64,000 bases of DNA from Sutcliffiella sp. FSL R7-0096 (GCF_038595065.1 NZ_CP152003.1:4568001-4632000); one strand, 5' to 3'; shown: positions 25,698-34,156, counted from the first letter of the stretch. Program-made: numbers and translations. The notes: a model not told the origin generated them from the sequence alone.

Positions 25698-27118
25698 ACC
25701 TTTTCCTCCTTTCTCTCGTTGGTTTTCCAGTGGCGCACATCGGTGAAATGGCCGGTGATGGCTGCAGCTGCTGCCATTTCGGGACTGACTAAATGTGTCC
25801 TTGCCTGTCTACCTTGCCTGCCCTCAAAGTTACGATTGGAGGTGGAGGCGCATCTTTCATTTGGCAGGACGATGTCTTCATTCATTCCAAGGCACATGCT
25901 GCACCCCGCCTCCCGCCACTCAAATCCCGCGTCCTTGAAAACCTGATCGAGCCCTTCTTGTTCTGCCTGGTCTTTGACTTGTTGGGAACCTGGCACCACA
26001 AGTGCCGTCACGCCTTCCGTCACCTTGTAACCGCTTACTATTTTAGCCGCATTTCTGAGGTCCTCCATGCGGCTGTTCGTACAGGAGCCGATGAATACTT
26101 TATCAATAGTGATATCGGTTATTTTTGTTCCAGATGCCAGTCCCATATAATCCAAGGCCCGCTTGGCCGACTTTTGTTGGTCGTCCGGGAGATCTTCCAG
26201 GTAAGGGACCTGTTCCTCTATTCCTATCACTTGGGCTGGGTTTGTCCCCCATGTCACTTGGGGTACGACATTGGATGCATCGAATGTGATGGTGTGGTCG
26301 AAAACGGCATCACTATCTGTATATAGCTGCTTCCATTCACTTAAAGCTTTTTCCCAATCCGGTCCCTTTGGGGCATAAGGTTTGTCCTTCAGGAACGCAA
26401 AGGTTTTTTCATCCGGCATGATCAATCCGGCCCTGCCTCCCATTTCGATGGTCATATTACAGACAGTCATTCGCTCTTCCATGGTGAGCGCTTCGATGGC
26501 TTCCCCGCGATATTCAATGACATAGCCAGTGGCAAAATCATGTCCATATGCTCCAATCAAAGCTAAGATCAGGTCTTTTGCCGTCGTACCGATCGGGAGC
26601 GCCCCATTTATCTTCACTTCCATGGTCTTAGAACGGAACTGCTTAAGTGTTTGAGTGGCCAATACATGTTCTACTTCACTTGTGCCAATCCCGAATGCCA
26701 GCGCTCCGAATGCACCATGGGTGGACGTGTGGCTGTCGCCGCAGACAATGGTTTGCCCTGGTTGGGTGATTCCCAGTTCTGGTGCAATGACATGGACAAT
26801 CCCTTGGTTTTTACTTTGCAGGTCAAAGAGCTTTATCCCAAATTCTTTGCAATTCTTTTGAAGGGCATCCACTTGTTTCTTGGCTATTTCGTCACGAAAT
26901 GGTAGATGACGGTCTTTTGTCGGGATGCTATGATCCATGGTGGCCAATGTCAGTTCAGGTCTTCTAACCCTCCTGTTTTGTTGCCGCAAGCCTTCGAATG
27001 CCTGGGGTGAGGTGACTTCATGAATAAGATGCAGGTCGATATAGAGCACTGATGGTTCGTCCTTTTTCTCTAGGACCAGGTGCTTCTCCCAGATTTTTTC
27101 GTAGAGCGTCTTCGGCAT
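25694..27118 (-). CDS. LeuC-like hydratase, large (Fe-S) subunit
   Basis: A 474-residue aconitase-fold subunit. The [4Fe-4S] ligands are visible in [16 protein letters not shown] and in [15 protein letters not shown] (two cysteines). Other marks are [24 protein letters not shown] and [31 protein letters not shown] (read in parts). Length is normal for LeuC. It is 17 bp behind the CoA-transferase gene; AAAGGAGAGG precedes the ATG. The pair could hydrate citraconate/mesaconate-like acids or a methylglutaconate-like acid in this context; the family call is firm, the substrate is inference. Confidence 0.87.
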   Translation of the reverse strand: MPKTLYEKIWEKHLVLEKKDEPSVLYIDLHLIHEVTSPQAFEGLRQQNRRVRRPELTLATMDHSIPTKDRHLPFRDEIAKKQVDALQKNCKEFGIKLFDLQSKNQGIVHVIAPELGITQPGQTIVCGDSHTSTHGAFGALAFGIGTSEVEHVLATQTLKQFRSKTMEVKINGALPIGTTAKDLILALIGAYGHDFATGYVIEYRGEAIEALTMEERMTVCNMTIEMGGRAGLIMPDEKTFAFLKDKPYAPKGPDWEKALSEWKQLYTDSDAVFDHTITFDASNVVPQVTWGTNPAQVIGIEEQVPYLEDLPDDQQKSAKRALDYMGLASGTKITDITIDKVFIGSCTNSRMEDLRNAAKIVSGYKVTEGVTALVVPGSQQVKDQAEQEGLDQVFKDAGFEWREAGCSMCLGMNEDIVLPNERCASTSNRNFEGRQGRQARTHLVSPEMAAAAAITGHFTDVRHWKTNERKEEKV

Positions 27119-27135
27119 GTGAACCTCTCCTTTCT

Positions 27136-28338
27136 TTAAATAATGTTTTTTTCCTGCAGGACTGCTAGCTTCTCCTCACTAAATCCCAGTAACTCCTTGT
27201 AAATATCTTCGTTGTCTTTCCCCATCTTTTCAGCACCAACATGCTTTACTTCCCCTGGTGTCCGGCTAAGTTTAGGGACGATGCCTGGCATGGGGAATTC
27301 GCCCAGTTCAGGGTGTTCAAGCTTTAAAATCATCTCGCGCTCCTGGTAATGAGGATCTTCTAAAATGTCTTTTGCTGTATAGATGAGTCCGGAAGGTACC
27401 CCTTTCTCTTCCAAGATAGCCAGGGCCTCTTTTGCCGGCAATGTTTTGGTCCATTCTTCAATCATGGAATCTAGTAGTTTCATATTTTCGCCTCTGGCAT
27501 GGTGGGTCGCAAATCTACCATCGTCGGCAAGTTCCGGTTGCTCCATTGCCTCACATAAGCGGCGGAACACTCCATCTGCGTTTGCACCGATGACAATATA
27601 CGTTTTGTCTTTTGTAAAATATATATTGGAAGGTGCCACTCCTGGCAGGATGTTGCCCATTCTTTCCCTCACATAGTCTGCAAGCAGGTAGTCTGGAATG
27701 ATGCTTTCCATGATGGAAAATACTGATTCATAAAGCGCAGTGTCCACTACTTGCCCTATACCGGAATGTTCTCGTTCATGAATAGCTACAAGGCACCCGA
27801 TTGTTGCGAACAAAGCTGCCAAGGTGTCTCCCACCGATACACCGATGCGGGAAGGCGGTCGATCTGGAAAACCAGTGACATTGCGGAGGCCTCCCATTGC
27901 TTCGCCTACACTGCCAAAGCCGGCACGGTGCTTGTATGGACCTGTTTGTCCGTAGCCTGATGTCCTGACCATAACAAGCTTTGGATTAATTTCGGATAGG
28001 ACTTCATAGGAAAGGTTCCATTTTTCCATCGTTCCTGGCCGGAAATTTTCGATAAGTACATCCGCTTCCTTGATCAACTCCTTTAGTACAGCCTGTCCTT
28101 CTTCTTCTCTTAAATTAAGTGTGATGGATTTTTTGTTCCTGGATTGAATGGGCCACCATAAACCTACCCCGTCCCTTGATTTACCCCAGTTACGCATTGG
28201 ATCTGATTTTCCCGGGGGCTCCACTTTAATCACTTCTGCCCCGAAATCCCCCAACAACCTGCCAGTGAAAGGACCTGCCAAAAGGGTGCCAAGTTCAATG
28301 ACACGGATATCTTCTAAAGGTAGTCGTTGTTTTGTCAT
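27136..28338 (-). CDS. Family III CoA-transferase (CaiB/BaiF type)
   Basis: A 400-residue cytoplasmic enzyme that moves CoA between acids, typically from succinyl-CoA to a dicarboxylate. Marks: [56 protein letters not shown] and [15 protein letters not shown], where Asp171 is the expected catalytic residue by analogy with formyl-CoA transferase. Of two close ATG codons the second (28338) has the correct distance to AGGAGG. First gene of the minus-strand operon, divergent from the GntR regulator, with TTGTATACAA operators between. Relatives act on citramalate, itaconate, glutarate and hydroxymethylglutarate. Confidence 0.88.
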   Translation of the reverse strand: MTKQRLPLEDIRVIELGTLLAGPFTGRLLGDFGAEVIKVEPPGKSDPMRNWGKSRDGVGLWWPIQSRNKKSITLNLREEEGQAVLKELIKEADVLIENFRPGTMEKWNLSYEVLSEINPKLVMVRTSGYGQTGPYKHRAGFGSVGEAMGGLRNVTGFPDRPPSRIGVSVGDTLAALFATIGCLVAIHEREHSGIGQVVDTALYESVFSIMESIIPDYLLADYVRERMGNILPGVAPSNIYFTKDKTYIVIGANADGVFRRLCEAMEQPELADDGRFATHHARGENMKLLDSMIEEWTKTLPAKEALAILEEKGVPSGLIYTAKDILEDPHYQEREMILKLEHPELGEFPMPGIVPKLSRTPGEVKHVGAEKMGKDNEDIYKELLGFSEEKLAVLQEKNII

Positions 28339-28400
28339 GCTCATTCCTCCTGTCTTTCCTATACAACATAACTGATTGTAATTTTCTAAAAATTTATAAC

Positions 28401-28433
28401 TTTGTATACAAATCTAAACCAATTGTATACAAT
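28401..28433. promoter_or_regulatory. Two GntR-type operators in the divergent promoter region
   Basis: TTTGTATACAAAT (28401-28413) and ATTGTATACAAT (28422-28433), two copies of the palindrome TTGTATACAA, 21 bp apart centre to centre. The form N-N-GT-N2-AC-N-N fits FadR-subfamily GntR regulators. They lie 63-95 bp before the CoA-transferase start. Confidence 0.8.
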
Positions 28434-28516
28434 AAGTCAACACCCAAAAATAAATCGGTTGTATCAAGTGGGCTTTTCGCCTTTTTTCAGAATATTCATT
28501 GTTAAAAATTCCTTTT

Positions 28517-28529
28517 TTGTATACAATCG
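28517..28529. promoter_or_regulatory. Third GntR-type operator, next to the regulator's own start
   Basis: TTTGTATACAATC, same palindrome as the two sites at 28401-28433, 16 bp before the GntR start codon. Suggests autoregulation. Confidence 0.78.
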
Positions 28530-28544
28530 AGATGAGGTGTTCAT

Positions 28545-29216
28545 ATGGATGCATACAGTTTTATAAAAGAAGCCATTATTCAAGGGAAATTCGAGCCCGG
28601 GGAAAGACTTGCTGAAGAGACACTTGCAAAGGAAATGAAAATCAGCCGGACTCCTGTCAGGGAGGCCATCAAGCAGCTATCTGCGGAAGGGTTGGTCATC
28701 CCGATGAAGCGTGGCGTAAGTGTCCGGCAATTCACCAAAGAAGACATCAGGCAAATTTACGATTTACGGACATTATTAGAAGGGTATGCTGCAAGCCAAG
28801 CTGCCACTTACCGTACTAGTGAAGACATCATTAAATTAGAGGAAGCCAATCAGTTTTATGAAAAGGCAATAGAAGAATATGTAGAGGGAGATGAACAGGG
28901 TTTATTAGAGGTTGTCCAGCATAATCAACAGTTTCATGAAGCAATTGTTGCCGCTGCGAAAAATACCCATATACACTTCCACTTATCCAAGGTTGTCGTG
29001 GTACCTGTCGTGTTTCGCTCCTTCTATTGGTATAACGCTTTTCAGATGAGGCAATCGCTTGAAGTCCATAAGACTATTCTCGAGGCAATTAGAAATAGAG
29101 AAACAGAGCGTGCACGGATTGCCATGCATGAACATATCTACCAAGGAAGAGATCATGTCTTAAAGCACTTGGAAGAAATCAAAAATAGTCATCTACTAAA
29201 GGAGGCATTAGAATGA
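28545..29216 (+). CDS. GntR-family regulator (FCD/FadR subfamily)
   Basis: A 223-residue DNA-binding protein. Residues about 1-65 form the winged helix (LAEETLAKEMKISRTPVREA, IKQLSAEGLVIPMKRGVSV), residues about 75-215 the all-helical FCD ligand domain (IRQIYDLRTLLEGYAASQAA, HNQQFHEAIVAAAKN, ALEVHKTILEAI-like). It shares its 3' end with the lyase gene (ATGA) and faces the catabolic operon; three TTGTATACAA operators lie between. It should sense an intermediate of the pathway and release repression of both sides. Confidence 0.88.
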   Translation: MDAYSFIKEAIIQGKFEPGERLAEETLAKEMKISRTPVREAIKQLSAEGLVIPMKRGVSVRQFTKEDIRQIYDLRTLLEGYAASQAATYRTSEDIIKLEEANQFYEKAIEEYVEGDEQGLLEVVQHNQQFHEAIVAAAKNTHIHFHLSKVVVVPVVFRSFYWYNAFQMRQSLEVHKTILEAIRNRETERARIAMHEHIYQGRDHVLKHLEEIKNSHLLKEALE

Positions 29217-30091
29217 TTGAAATTTGTGAAGTTGGCCCACGAGACGGTTTACAAAACGAATGCAATATACTCCCCACCAAGGATAAGGTAGAGATGATTA
29301 CTAGACTGATTGATGCAGGGATACGGAACATAGAGGCTGTTTCTTTCGTCAATCCAAAAGTGGTTCCGCAAATGGCGGATGCCGAAGAAGTGATGGCGCT
29401 CATTCCTAAACGGGAGGATGTTCGGTATGGGGGCTTGGTTTTGAGTGCTTCGGGTTTGAAGCGGGCACTGGAGACAGAGGTGGATTTCTTGCATGTTGTT
29501 ACCACGACTAGTGACAGCTTTAACCTTAAAAATGTGAAGAGAACCGTAGATCAGGCTGTTGCTGAGTTGACGGTTGTGATACAAGAAGGTGTCGCGGCAG
29601 GCAAGGGAGTTGCTGGTGTACTCGGCACTGCCTTTGGTTGTCCTTTTGAAGGAGAGGTTCCCCTTTCCAATGTTCTCCGGACTGCAGAAAAGTTCCTAGA
29701 AGCAGGTTGCACGGAAATCACATTGGCTGACACTACAGGCATGGCGAACCCACAGCAAGTTCAACAGGTGGTTGATGCTTTTTACCAAGCATTTGGGGAG
29801 GATTTATCTTTAGGATTACACTTTCATAATACGCGCGGTTTGGGTCTTGCGAATAAACTTGTAGGTTACCAAGCAGGCGTTAGGAGATTCGACTCCTCTA
29901 TCGCTGGTCTTGGAGGATGTCCTTTTGCACCTAAAGCGGTTGGGAATGTCTGCACGGAAGACATGGTCAACATGTTCCATGGGATGGGTGTTGAGACTAA
30001 TACTGACCTAGAGAAACTACTTGATTTATCCAGACATCTAGAATCCACTATTGGCAGGACATTAGACGGCATGCTTATGAAGGCGGAATAA
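29213..30091 (+). CDS. HMG-CoA-lyase-family enzyme (hydroxymethylglutaryl-CoA or related acyl-CoA lyase)
   Basis: A 292-residue TIM-barrel lyase cleaving a branched 3-hydroxyacyl-CoA by retro-aldol/Claisen chemistry. Seen: EVGPRDGLQNE with the metal-binding Asp near residue 9, LHFHNTRG with two metal-ligand histidines, and GLGGCPFAPKAVGNVCTED with the catalytic Cys and a ligand Asn. Length fits the family. Co-transcribed with the GntR gene (ATGA overlap, AAGGAGG in front). With the CoA-transferase and LeuCD-like hydratase it gives a complete hydrate - activate - cleave route. Substrate could be HMG-CoA (products acetoacetate and acetyl-CoA) or a citramalyl-CoA-like ester. A 3' fragment of a paralogue lies at 3622-3895. 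Confidence 0.88.
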   Translation: MIEICEVGPRDGLQNECNILPTKDKVEMITRLIDAGIRNIEAVSFVNPKVVPQMADAEEVMALIPKREDVRYGGLVLSASGLKRALETEVDFLHVVTTTSDSFNLKNVKRTVDQAVAELTVVIQEGVAAGKGVAGVLGTAFGCPFEGEVPLSNVLRTAEKFLEAGCTEITLADTTGMANPQQVQQVVDAFYQAFGEDLSLGLHFHNTRGLGLANKLVGYQAGVRRFDSSIAGLGGCPFAPKAVGNVCTEDMVNMFHGMGVETNTDLEKLLDLSRHLESTIGRTLDGMLMKAE

Positions 30092-30340
30092 GGGGCGGTT
30101 CTAACCCTTCTCTGTATTACTAATATAGAAACTATAATTTAATTACTATTACAATGTTTGAGGTATCTGCCGGGTAACAGAAAATTTTTTATGTTTGAGC
30201 GATGGTAACTTCAAATTCTTTAGAAACTCTTACTCTATTAGTATTTTTAGGAATGAGTCTGTACTATGAAAATCATTTAATGTTTTTAGTGTCTTGACGA
30301 TATTATACTTGTTAAAATCACAAGAATATGGGAGAACATC

Positions 30341-31162
30341 ATGCTATTATTCCTAAACTTATTTAAAAAGAAAACGAGTATAGTGCCAAAAAGGCCAGCT
30401 ACCATTAGCTCACCGAACACGCAAAACACTATGGAACAGGTTGCTGCTAGAAAAGGAGAAATAGGAGAATACAAGATTGATATCCAACTTGATCAGCTTC
30501 CAAAGGATTACCGATATTTAAGTGATCTATTAATAAAAAATCCTAGAGCAAAGTCTGGATATTCGCAGGTGGACCATGTTGTGATGACCTCTTTTGGGAT
30601 ATTTGTCATTGAAACCAAAAATTATCAAGGGACTATTTATGGTGGGAAAGACAGAAAGACATGGTTGGTTAATGGGAAGTTTAAAATGATGAACCCTTTT
30701 GTACAGAACTATGGTCATATCATGGCACTAACTTCACTTATTGATAAAAAGTATCATGATTTATTTATATCGATGGTTTCTTTTACAAAGCGCTGCACAT
30801 TTAGAGTGGGTCTAGATTTTCGTAAAATAGCATCCAACGAAATTATCGTATACGATATTGAGCTGTCAGAGTTTCTTCACAGGAAGGTCTCTGTATTGAA
30901 GATTCATCATAAGGAGCCTCTGCTAAACGAGCGTGACATTTCTAGCATTTATACTGCTTTTTCTAACGCAAATATTACCGACTCCGCATTTAGAGAAGAA
31001 CATAAGCGCCTATTAAGGACTGAGGTATCAACAGTTGGCAGTAGCCGTAATTGTTCTATTTGTGATAAACCTGTTTCGGATAAGGTTCAGGCATTTTGTT
31101 TATCAAATAAAAGATTCAAAGGGAAAATCTATTGTTTTGATCATCAAAAAATGATCGACTAG
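30341..31162 (+). CDS. NERD-domain protein with C-terminal zinc-ribbon-like motif
   Basis: A 273-residue protein. Residues about 35-165 form the NERD (nuclease-related) domain: RKGEIGEYKIDIQLDQLP, the acidic QVDHVVMTSFG, and FVIETKNYQGTIYGG with the E-x-K of the nuclease fold; WLVNGKFKMMNPFVQNYGHI follows. The last 45 residues carry CSICDKPVSDKVQAFC and YCFDH, a likely zinc site. The first residues MLLFLNLFKKK could be a short membrane-facing stretch. Isolated gene ended by a strong terminator. DNA or RNA processing is suggested by the fold; biological role unknown. Confidence 0.8.
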   Translation: MLLFLNLFKKKTSIVPKRPATISSPNTQNTMEQVAARKGEIGEYKIDIQLDQLPKDYRYLSDLLIKNPRAKSGYSQVDHVVMTSFGIFVIETKNYQGTIYGGKDRKTWLVNGKFKMMNPFVQNYGHIMALTSLIDKKYHDLFISMVSFTKRCTFRVGLDFRKIASNEIIVYDIELSEFLHRKVSVLKIHHKEPLLNERDISSIYTAFSNANITDSAFREEHKRLLRTEVSTVGSSRNCSICDKPVSDKVQAFCLSNKRFKGKIYCFDHQKMID

Positions 31163-31212
31163 AAGAAAGCGTTCACGCATCGTGTTCAGTGTGAACTTAT
31201 ACACACAAATTT

Positions 31213-31260
31213 AAAAACACCAAAGATTGAAGAGGTTCCCCTCAATCTTTGGTGTTTTTA
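31213..31260 (+). terminator. Terminator of the NERD gene
   Basis: AAAACACCAAAGATTGA and the complementary TCAATCTTTGGTGTTTT form an almost perfect 20-bp hairpin with inner GAGG / CCTC and a TTCC-like loop. Bidirectional by symmetry, so it may also serve the convergent lipoprotein gene. Confidence 0.92.
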
Positions 31261-31281
31261 CTGCTGAAGTTCTAAAGTACA

Positions 31282-31310
31282 GACGGGGCGCGGATGCTGT
31301 CCCCTAACCC
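31282..31310 (-). repeat. GGGGACAG-type repeat after a lipoprotein stop codon
   Basis: Minus strand GGGTTAGGGGACAGCATCCG then CGCCCCGTC, starting five bases after the TGA of the three-repeat lipoprotein gene. Confidence 0.6.
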
Positions 31311-31315
31311 TCCAC

Positions 31316-32638
31316 TCATTCCTCTTTGATAAGGAGATCTTCCACAAATGCCACATTTCCTTGACCTGGTACATATTCTTGGGCGATGACTCGCGCGGTG
31401 ACCAGAATTTCTAGGGATTCTTCTTTGCTTAGTTCCTCGTAGATTTCAGGATACTTCTGGCGGTGAAGGATGAGCGTCCACCCCTCAATAGCCCTTCCGT
31501 ATGGAACAAATTGTTCTCCAAATGGATCTTCTACGACTCGGATTCCGAAATAGTGCCTTTCTATATCTTCGTATCCAATCGGGAGATGTGTGCTTAACTC
31601 GCCGGTACCTTCTATAAGAAAAGGCTTCCCAGAATGAGCATACTTATCATACATTACTTCCCGGTCGGTTAGTAATAGACCCCTTGCCTTCATGTATGCC
31701 AAGGCGATGTCTGATGGTTGCTCGAACTTTTCTGGCAGCGGTTCATATTCTGCAGCTTCGCCTATTGCTGATAGGTCTGTTGAGGAGAGGAACCGTTCCA
31801 CAGGCATACTGGCTGTTAGTGTCACATGAACCATTCCTTCTAGGGCTTGTTCAAATAGTCCACGATATTTCTCCCTGTCTAATGCGACTCTCCAAAGCTG
31901 CTCATACAAGACTGTTTCATCTCGTACTTCTAAAACAAAATGAGTGGGCTCTAGATCTCTATATTCTGGATTTATGCGAGCATACGTCACAAGCTGAGCA
32001 TATCCATTCAAGGCAAATGGCTTGTCTGACATGCCCTTTTTGTCGAATACGACATCCTTTGCTGTCAGCTCAACGTTATGTTTTTTCATATAGCCTGTAA
32101 GCTTCTCATCCAGAGGTTGCTCATCCGCTTCACTTTCTATAAAAATGATTTCTTCAGCCATTGCCATACGGTTTTGACCTACTTCAAAATACTCTGCAAG
32201 TATAGTGGCTGCAACATAAACATCCACCACACCTTTCTTTAATTCTTGAAAAAGTTCAAGAACATCCCCTCTAGGCACATATATATACCAAGACGGACCT
32301 TCGCTAACAACTTTCATCACATAATGTGTCGCTTCTAACTCCTTGTAACCATAGTTATAGTAACGGGTAAGTTGAGCCTTTCCCTGCAACGCAAAGCGCT
32401 TGCCAATAAACTCTTCTTCCATATAATAAGGAATGTCTTCGCCCACTAAATCTAAAGAACGCTCCTCCATAAATTCATCGAAGGTGTACTCCTTATCTTG
32501 AGCGGGGTGGTCGCTGACATTCTCCCCCTTATCCTCCTTTTGATCCTCCTGTGGCTGAGACACTACCTCTTGGTCCATTTTTGGAGAACAAGCCACCAAA
32601 AGCACGATTGTTATGGTTAAAAGAAAACCTTTTTTCAC
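31316..32638 (-). CDS. Lipoprotein with three tandem repeats of an unrecognised domain
   Basis: A 440-residue lipoprotein. MKKGFLLTITIVLLVAC is the signal with lipobox LVAC; an acidic linker to about residue 50 follows. Then three repeats of about 125 residues each: each opens with a short helix-like segment ('FDEFMEERSLDLVGEDI', 'LTGYMKKHNVELTAKDV', 'ALAYMKARGLLLTDREV'), continues with a strand such as KRFALQGKAQL, KPFALNGYAQL or KPFLIEGTGEL, and then ATHYVMKV, PTHFVLEV or RHYFGIRV. The start codon is GTG with GGGGGAC upstream. Function unknown; surface exposed on the outer face of the membrane. No partner gene adjoins it. Confidence 0.8.
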   Translation of the reverse strand: MKKGFLLTITIVLLVACSPKMDQEVVSQPQEDQKEDKGENVSDHPAQDKEYTFDEFMEERSLDLVGEDIPYYMEEEFIGKRFALQGKAQLTRYYNYGYKELEATHYVMKVVSEGPSWYIYVPRGDVLELFQELKKGVVDVYVAATILAEYFEVGQNRMAMAEEIIFIESEADEQPLDEKLTGYMKKHNVELTAKDVVFDKKGMSDKPFALNGYAQLVTYARINPEYRDLEPTHFVLEVRDETVLYEQLWRVALDREKYRGLFEQALEGMVHVTLTASMPVERFLSSTDLSAIGEAAEYEPLPEKFEQPSDIALAYMKARGLLLTDREVMYDKYAHSGKPFLIEGTGELSTHLPIGYEDIERHYFGIRVVEDPFGEQFVPYGRAIEGWTLILHRQKYPEIYEELSKEESLEILVTARVIAQEYVPGQGNVAFVEDLLIKEE

Positions 32639-32690
32639 GTGTTTATGTCCCCCTAATTTTCCCCTTTAGTTCTAGCATACCATTGTGTGG

Positions 32691-32714
32691 GTTGAGGGGA
32701 CAGGCACGCTGATC
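32691..32714 (+). repeat. GGGGACAG-type repeat
   Basis: GTTGAGGGGACAGGCACGCT then GATCC, the clearest free-standing copy of the family, between the two lipoprotein loci. Confidence 0.65.
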
Positions 32715-32788
32715 CATTATTTGAAGCGGCTCCCTTTGAAACTTGTCGGAACACAATGTGTCTATATAGTTTAAAAGGGGGATTAAAG

Positions 32789-33203
32789 TTGAGGAAATTT
32801 AAGTTATAAATAGTTTTTATGCTCTTGGTTTTCATGATTATAGCAGGTTGTTCCAACGATATAAAAGCTGGAGTAGAAGGGGAGCATACCATTGAAGTTC
32901 AGAGGCACCTTGGTGATAAAAATAAGTACGAGTTTTTTAAAGTTGTTACGGACGAAGAGGAAGTTATTAATGTGAAGTGTTTATTGGACCGTTTGAATTG
33001 GCAAAACGCAAAATATTTATGGTCCGTCCTGCTGATTATAGGTTTTCTTTCCCTGATCCAGAGGCCAAAGTCGTCTTATATGAACTTGGGTAAGCCTCGA
33101 TAAAGAGACAATAGAACTTGTAATAAACGCGGAAAGTAGGTATGTGAAATTAGGAAAGAATCAGTCGGGTGACTTTTTGAGTTACTTACTGGGGGAGAAT
33201 TGA
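32789..33203 (+). pseudogene. Decayed lipoprotein gene (one stop and two frameshifts)
   Basis: Reading from TTG 32789 (GGGGG just upstream) gives L-R-K-F-K-L, a TAA stop at 32807, then IVFMLLVFMIIAGCSND, which together form a lipoprotein signal interrupted by the stop. The frame continues to NWQNAKYLWS; the next homologous-looking stretch ADYRFSFPDPEAKVVLYEL is in a second frame, and WVSLDKETIELVINAESRYV to the end SYLLGEN is in a third. Three lesions make a working product impossible. The protein was a small lipoprotein of about 135 residues of unknown function. Confidence 0.75.
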
Positions 33204-33292
33204 TGGATTTATTATGATTTCTTTCTGGAAGGCGGTGGGGCACTTCTTTGCTTTCTTAAATAGAAATAATTAATGAATTGAACCAGGCGCTC

Positions 33293-33459
33293 TATGAGAC
33301 AACGTGAAATGTTAAGCAAGCGATGAAGATCCATTTGGACAGGATGAAAGAATGCTTAATCAGACCAATTACTGATTACATGTAATGGTTGACAGAATCG
33401 CCAATCAGCCTTGAATCACTAATAAAGTAAGCGAATTTGAAATTGTAAGTTCTCTGTAA
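33293..33459 (+). pseudogene. Fragment of the secreted GDPD gene
   Basis: This stretch matches 22158-22340 of the intact GDPD gene: both contain ATGTTAAGCA, GAAGATCCATTTG, GGCTTAATC/TGCTTAATC, AGACCAATTAC/GGACCAATTAC, GATTACATG and GACAGAATCGCC/GACGGAATCGCC in the same order. The copy has lost about 15-20 bases after TTAAGCA and carries in-frame stops (for example TAATGG for CAATGG). It covers the end of the catalytic domain and the beginning of the tail only. No start, no ribosome site; a remnant of a second GDPD gene or of a partial duplication. Confidence 0.8.
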
Positions 33460-33525
33460 AAAAAGAGGAAATTCCTAGAAAACGATATTAATTTTCGTGT
33501 AATAATTTGCAATTAAATCGGTTTT

Positions 33526-33553
33526 TGTCGAATGAGGGCTGAAGTTTGTCGAA
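33526..33553 (+). promoter_or_regulatory. Pair of candidate Spo0A boxes
   Basis: TTTGTCGAAT occurs twice, with the 0A-box core TGTCGAA at 33526-33532 and 33547-33553, 21 bp apart (two helical turns), 70-100 bp upstream of the small membrane protein gene at 33625. Spacing and orientation fit tandem Spo0A binding. Confidence 0.5.
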
Positions 33554-33624
33554 TGGATAATAAGCTGGAACTTTCTGCATATAAATGGTTGTATCTAGTG
33601 GACGAACATAGGGGAGATTTTTTT

Positions 33625-34089
33625 ATGCGGAGACGGCGAGGAAATCCCGTATTGGTTATATTAATGGGTCTTACACTTACAGTCATTTTGGTCTATTTAT
33701 TCTCTTCCATTTTCATGGGAACCGAGAGAAAAGCGAGGAAGGTGGTCCATGCGTTCTACGAATATGAAAGCGCAGCGGATTTCGGACGTTCCTGGGAGCT
33801 ATTGCATACGGAAATGCAGGAAAAGTTTGGACGGGGCGCTTATGTCCAGGATCGTGCTCATGTATTTAATGGACACTTTGGATCGGATACTTTTACCTTT
33901 GATATTTCTGGGGCGAAGGAGAGAAAGAATTGGAGGATGGAGAAAGAGGGGGAGGCTTTTAGATCTGTTTACGAGTATGAGGTAAGGCAGGACTATCATG
34001 GGAAGTATGGTCATTTTGTTTTTGTGCAATATGTTTATGTTGTTAGGGAGGATGGGGAGTGGCGGATTGTTTGGGATTATAAGAAGTGA
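33625..34089 (+). CDS. Small single-pass membrane protein with extracytoplasmic domain
   Basis: A 154-residue product starting MRRRRGNPVLVILMGLTLTV; residues 9-30 are one membrane helix after a positive N-terminus. The outer part (about 38-154) begins TERKARKVVHAFYEYESAADFGRSW and ends with FVQYVYVVREDGEWRIVWDYKK, the kind of ending seen in NTF2/SnoaL-like folds. A longer frame from 33532 exists, but AGGGGAG stands just before ATG 33625. Function unknown. Two candidate Spo0A boxes lie upstream, so sporulation-phase control is possible. Confidence 0.7.
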   Translation: MRRRRGNPVLVILMGLTLTVILVYLFSSIFMGTERKARKVVHAFYEYESAADFGRSWELLHTEMQEKFGRGAYVQDRAHVFNGHFGSDTFTFDISGAKERKNWRMEKEGEAFRSVYEYEVRQDYHGKYGHFVFVQYVYVVREDGEWRIVWDYKK

Positions 34090-34118
34090 GTAACGCCTAT
34101 TTTTGTGAACAACATAAA

Positions 34119-34140
34119 AGGGACAGCATACACTGTCCCC
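34119..34140. repeat. GGGGACAG-type inverted repeat acting as terminator
   Basis: GGGACAG - CATACA - CTGTCCC, a perfect seven-base-pair hairpin. On the minus strand it follows the acidic lipoprotein gene and is followed by TTTTATG, so it probably ends that transcript. Sequence resembles the GGGGACAG family. Confidence 0.6.
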
Positions 34141-34156
34141 CGCTTTATGAAAGAGA

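Noticed and set aside
25536-26326. Long open frames antisense to the LeuD/LeuC-like genes
   Set aside because: Mirror frames of well-supported coding sequence; cysteine- and histidine-rich readings typical of antisense frames.
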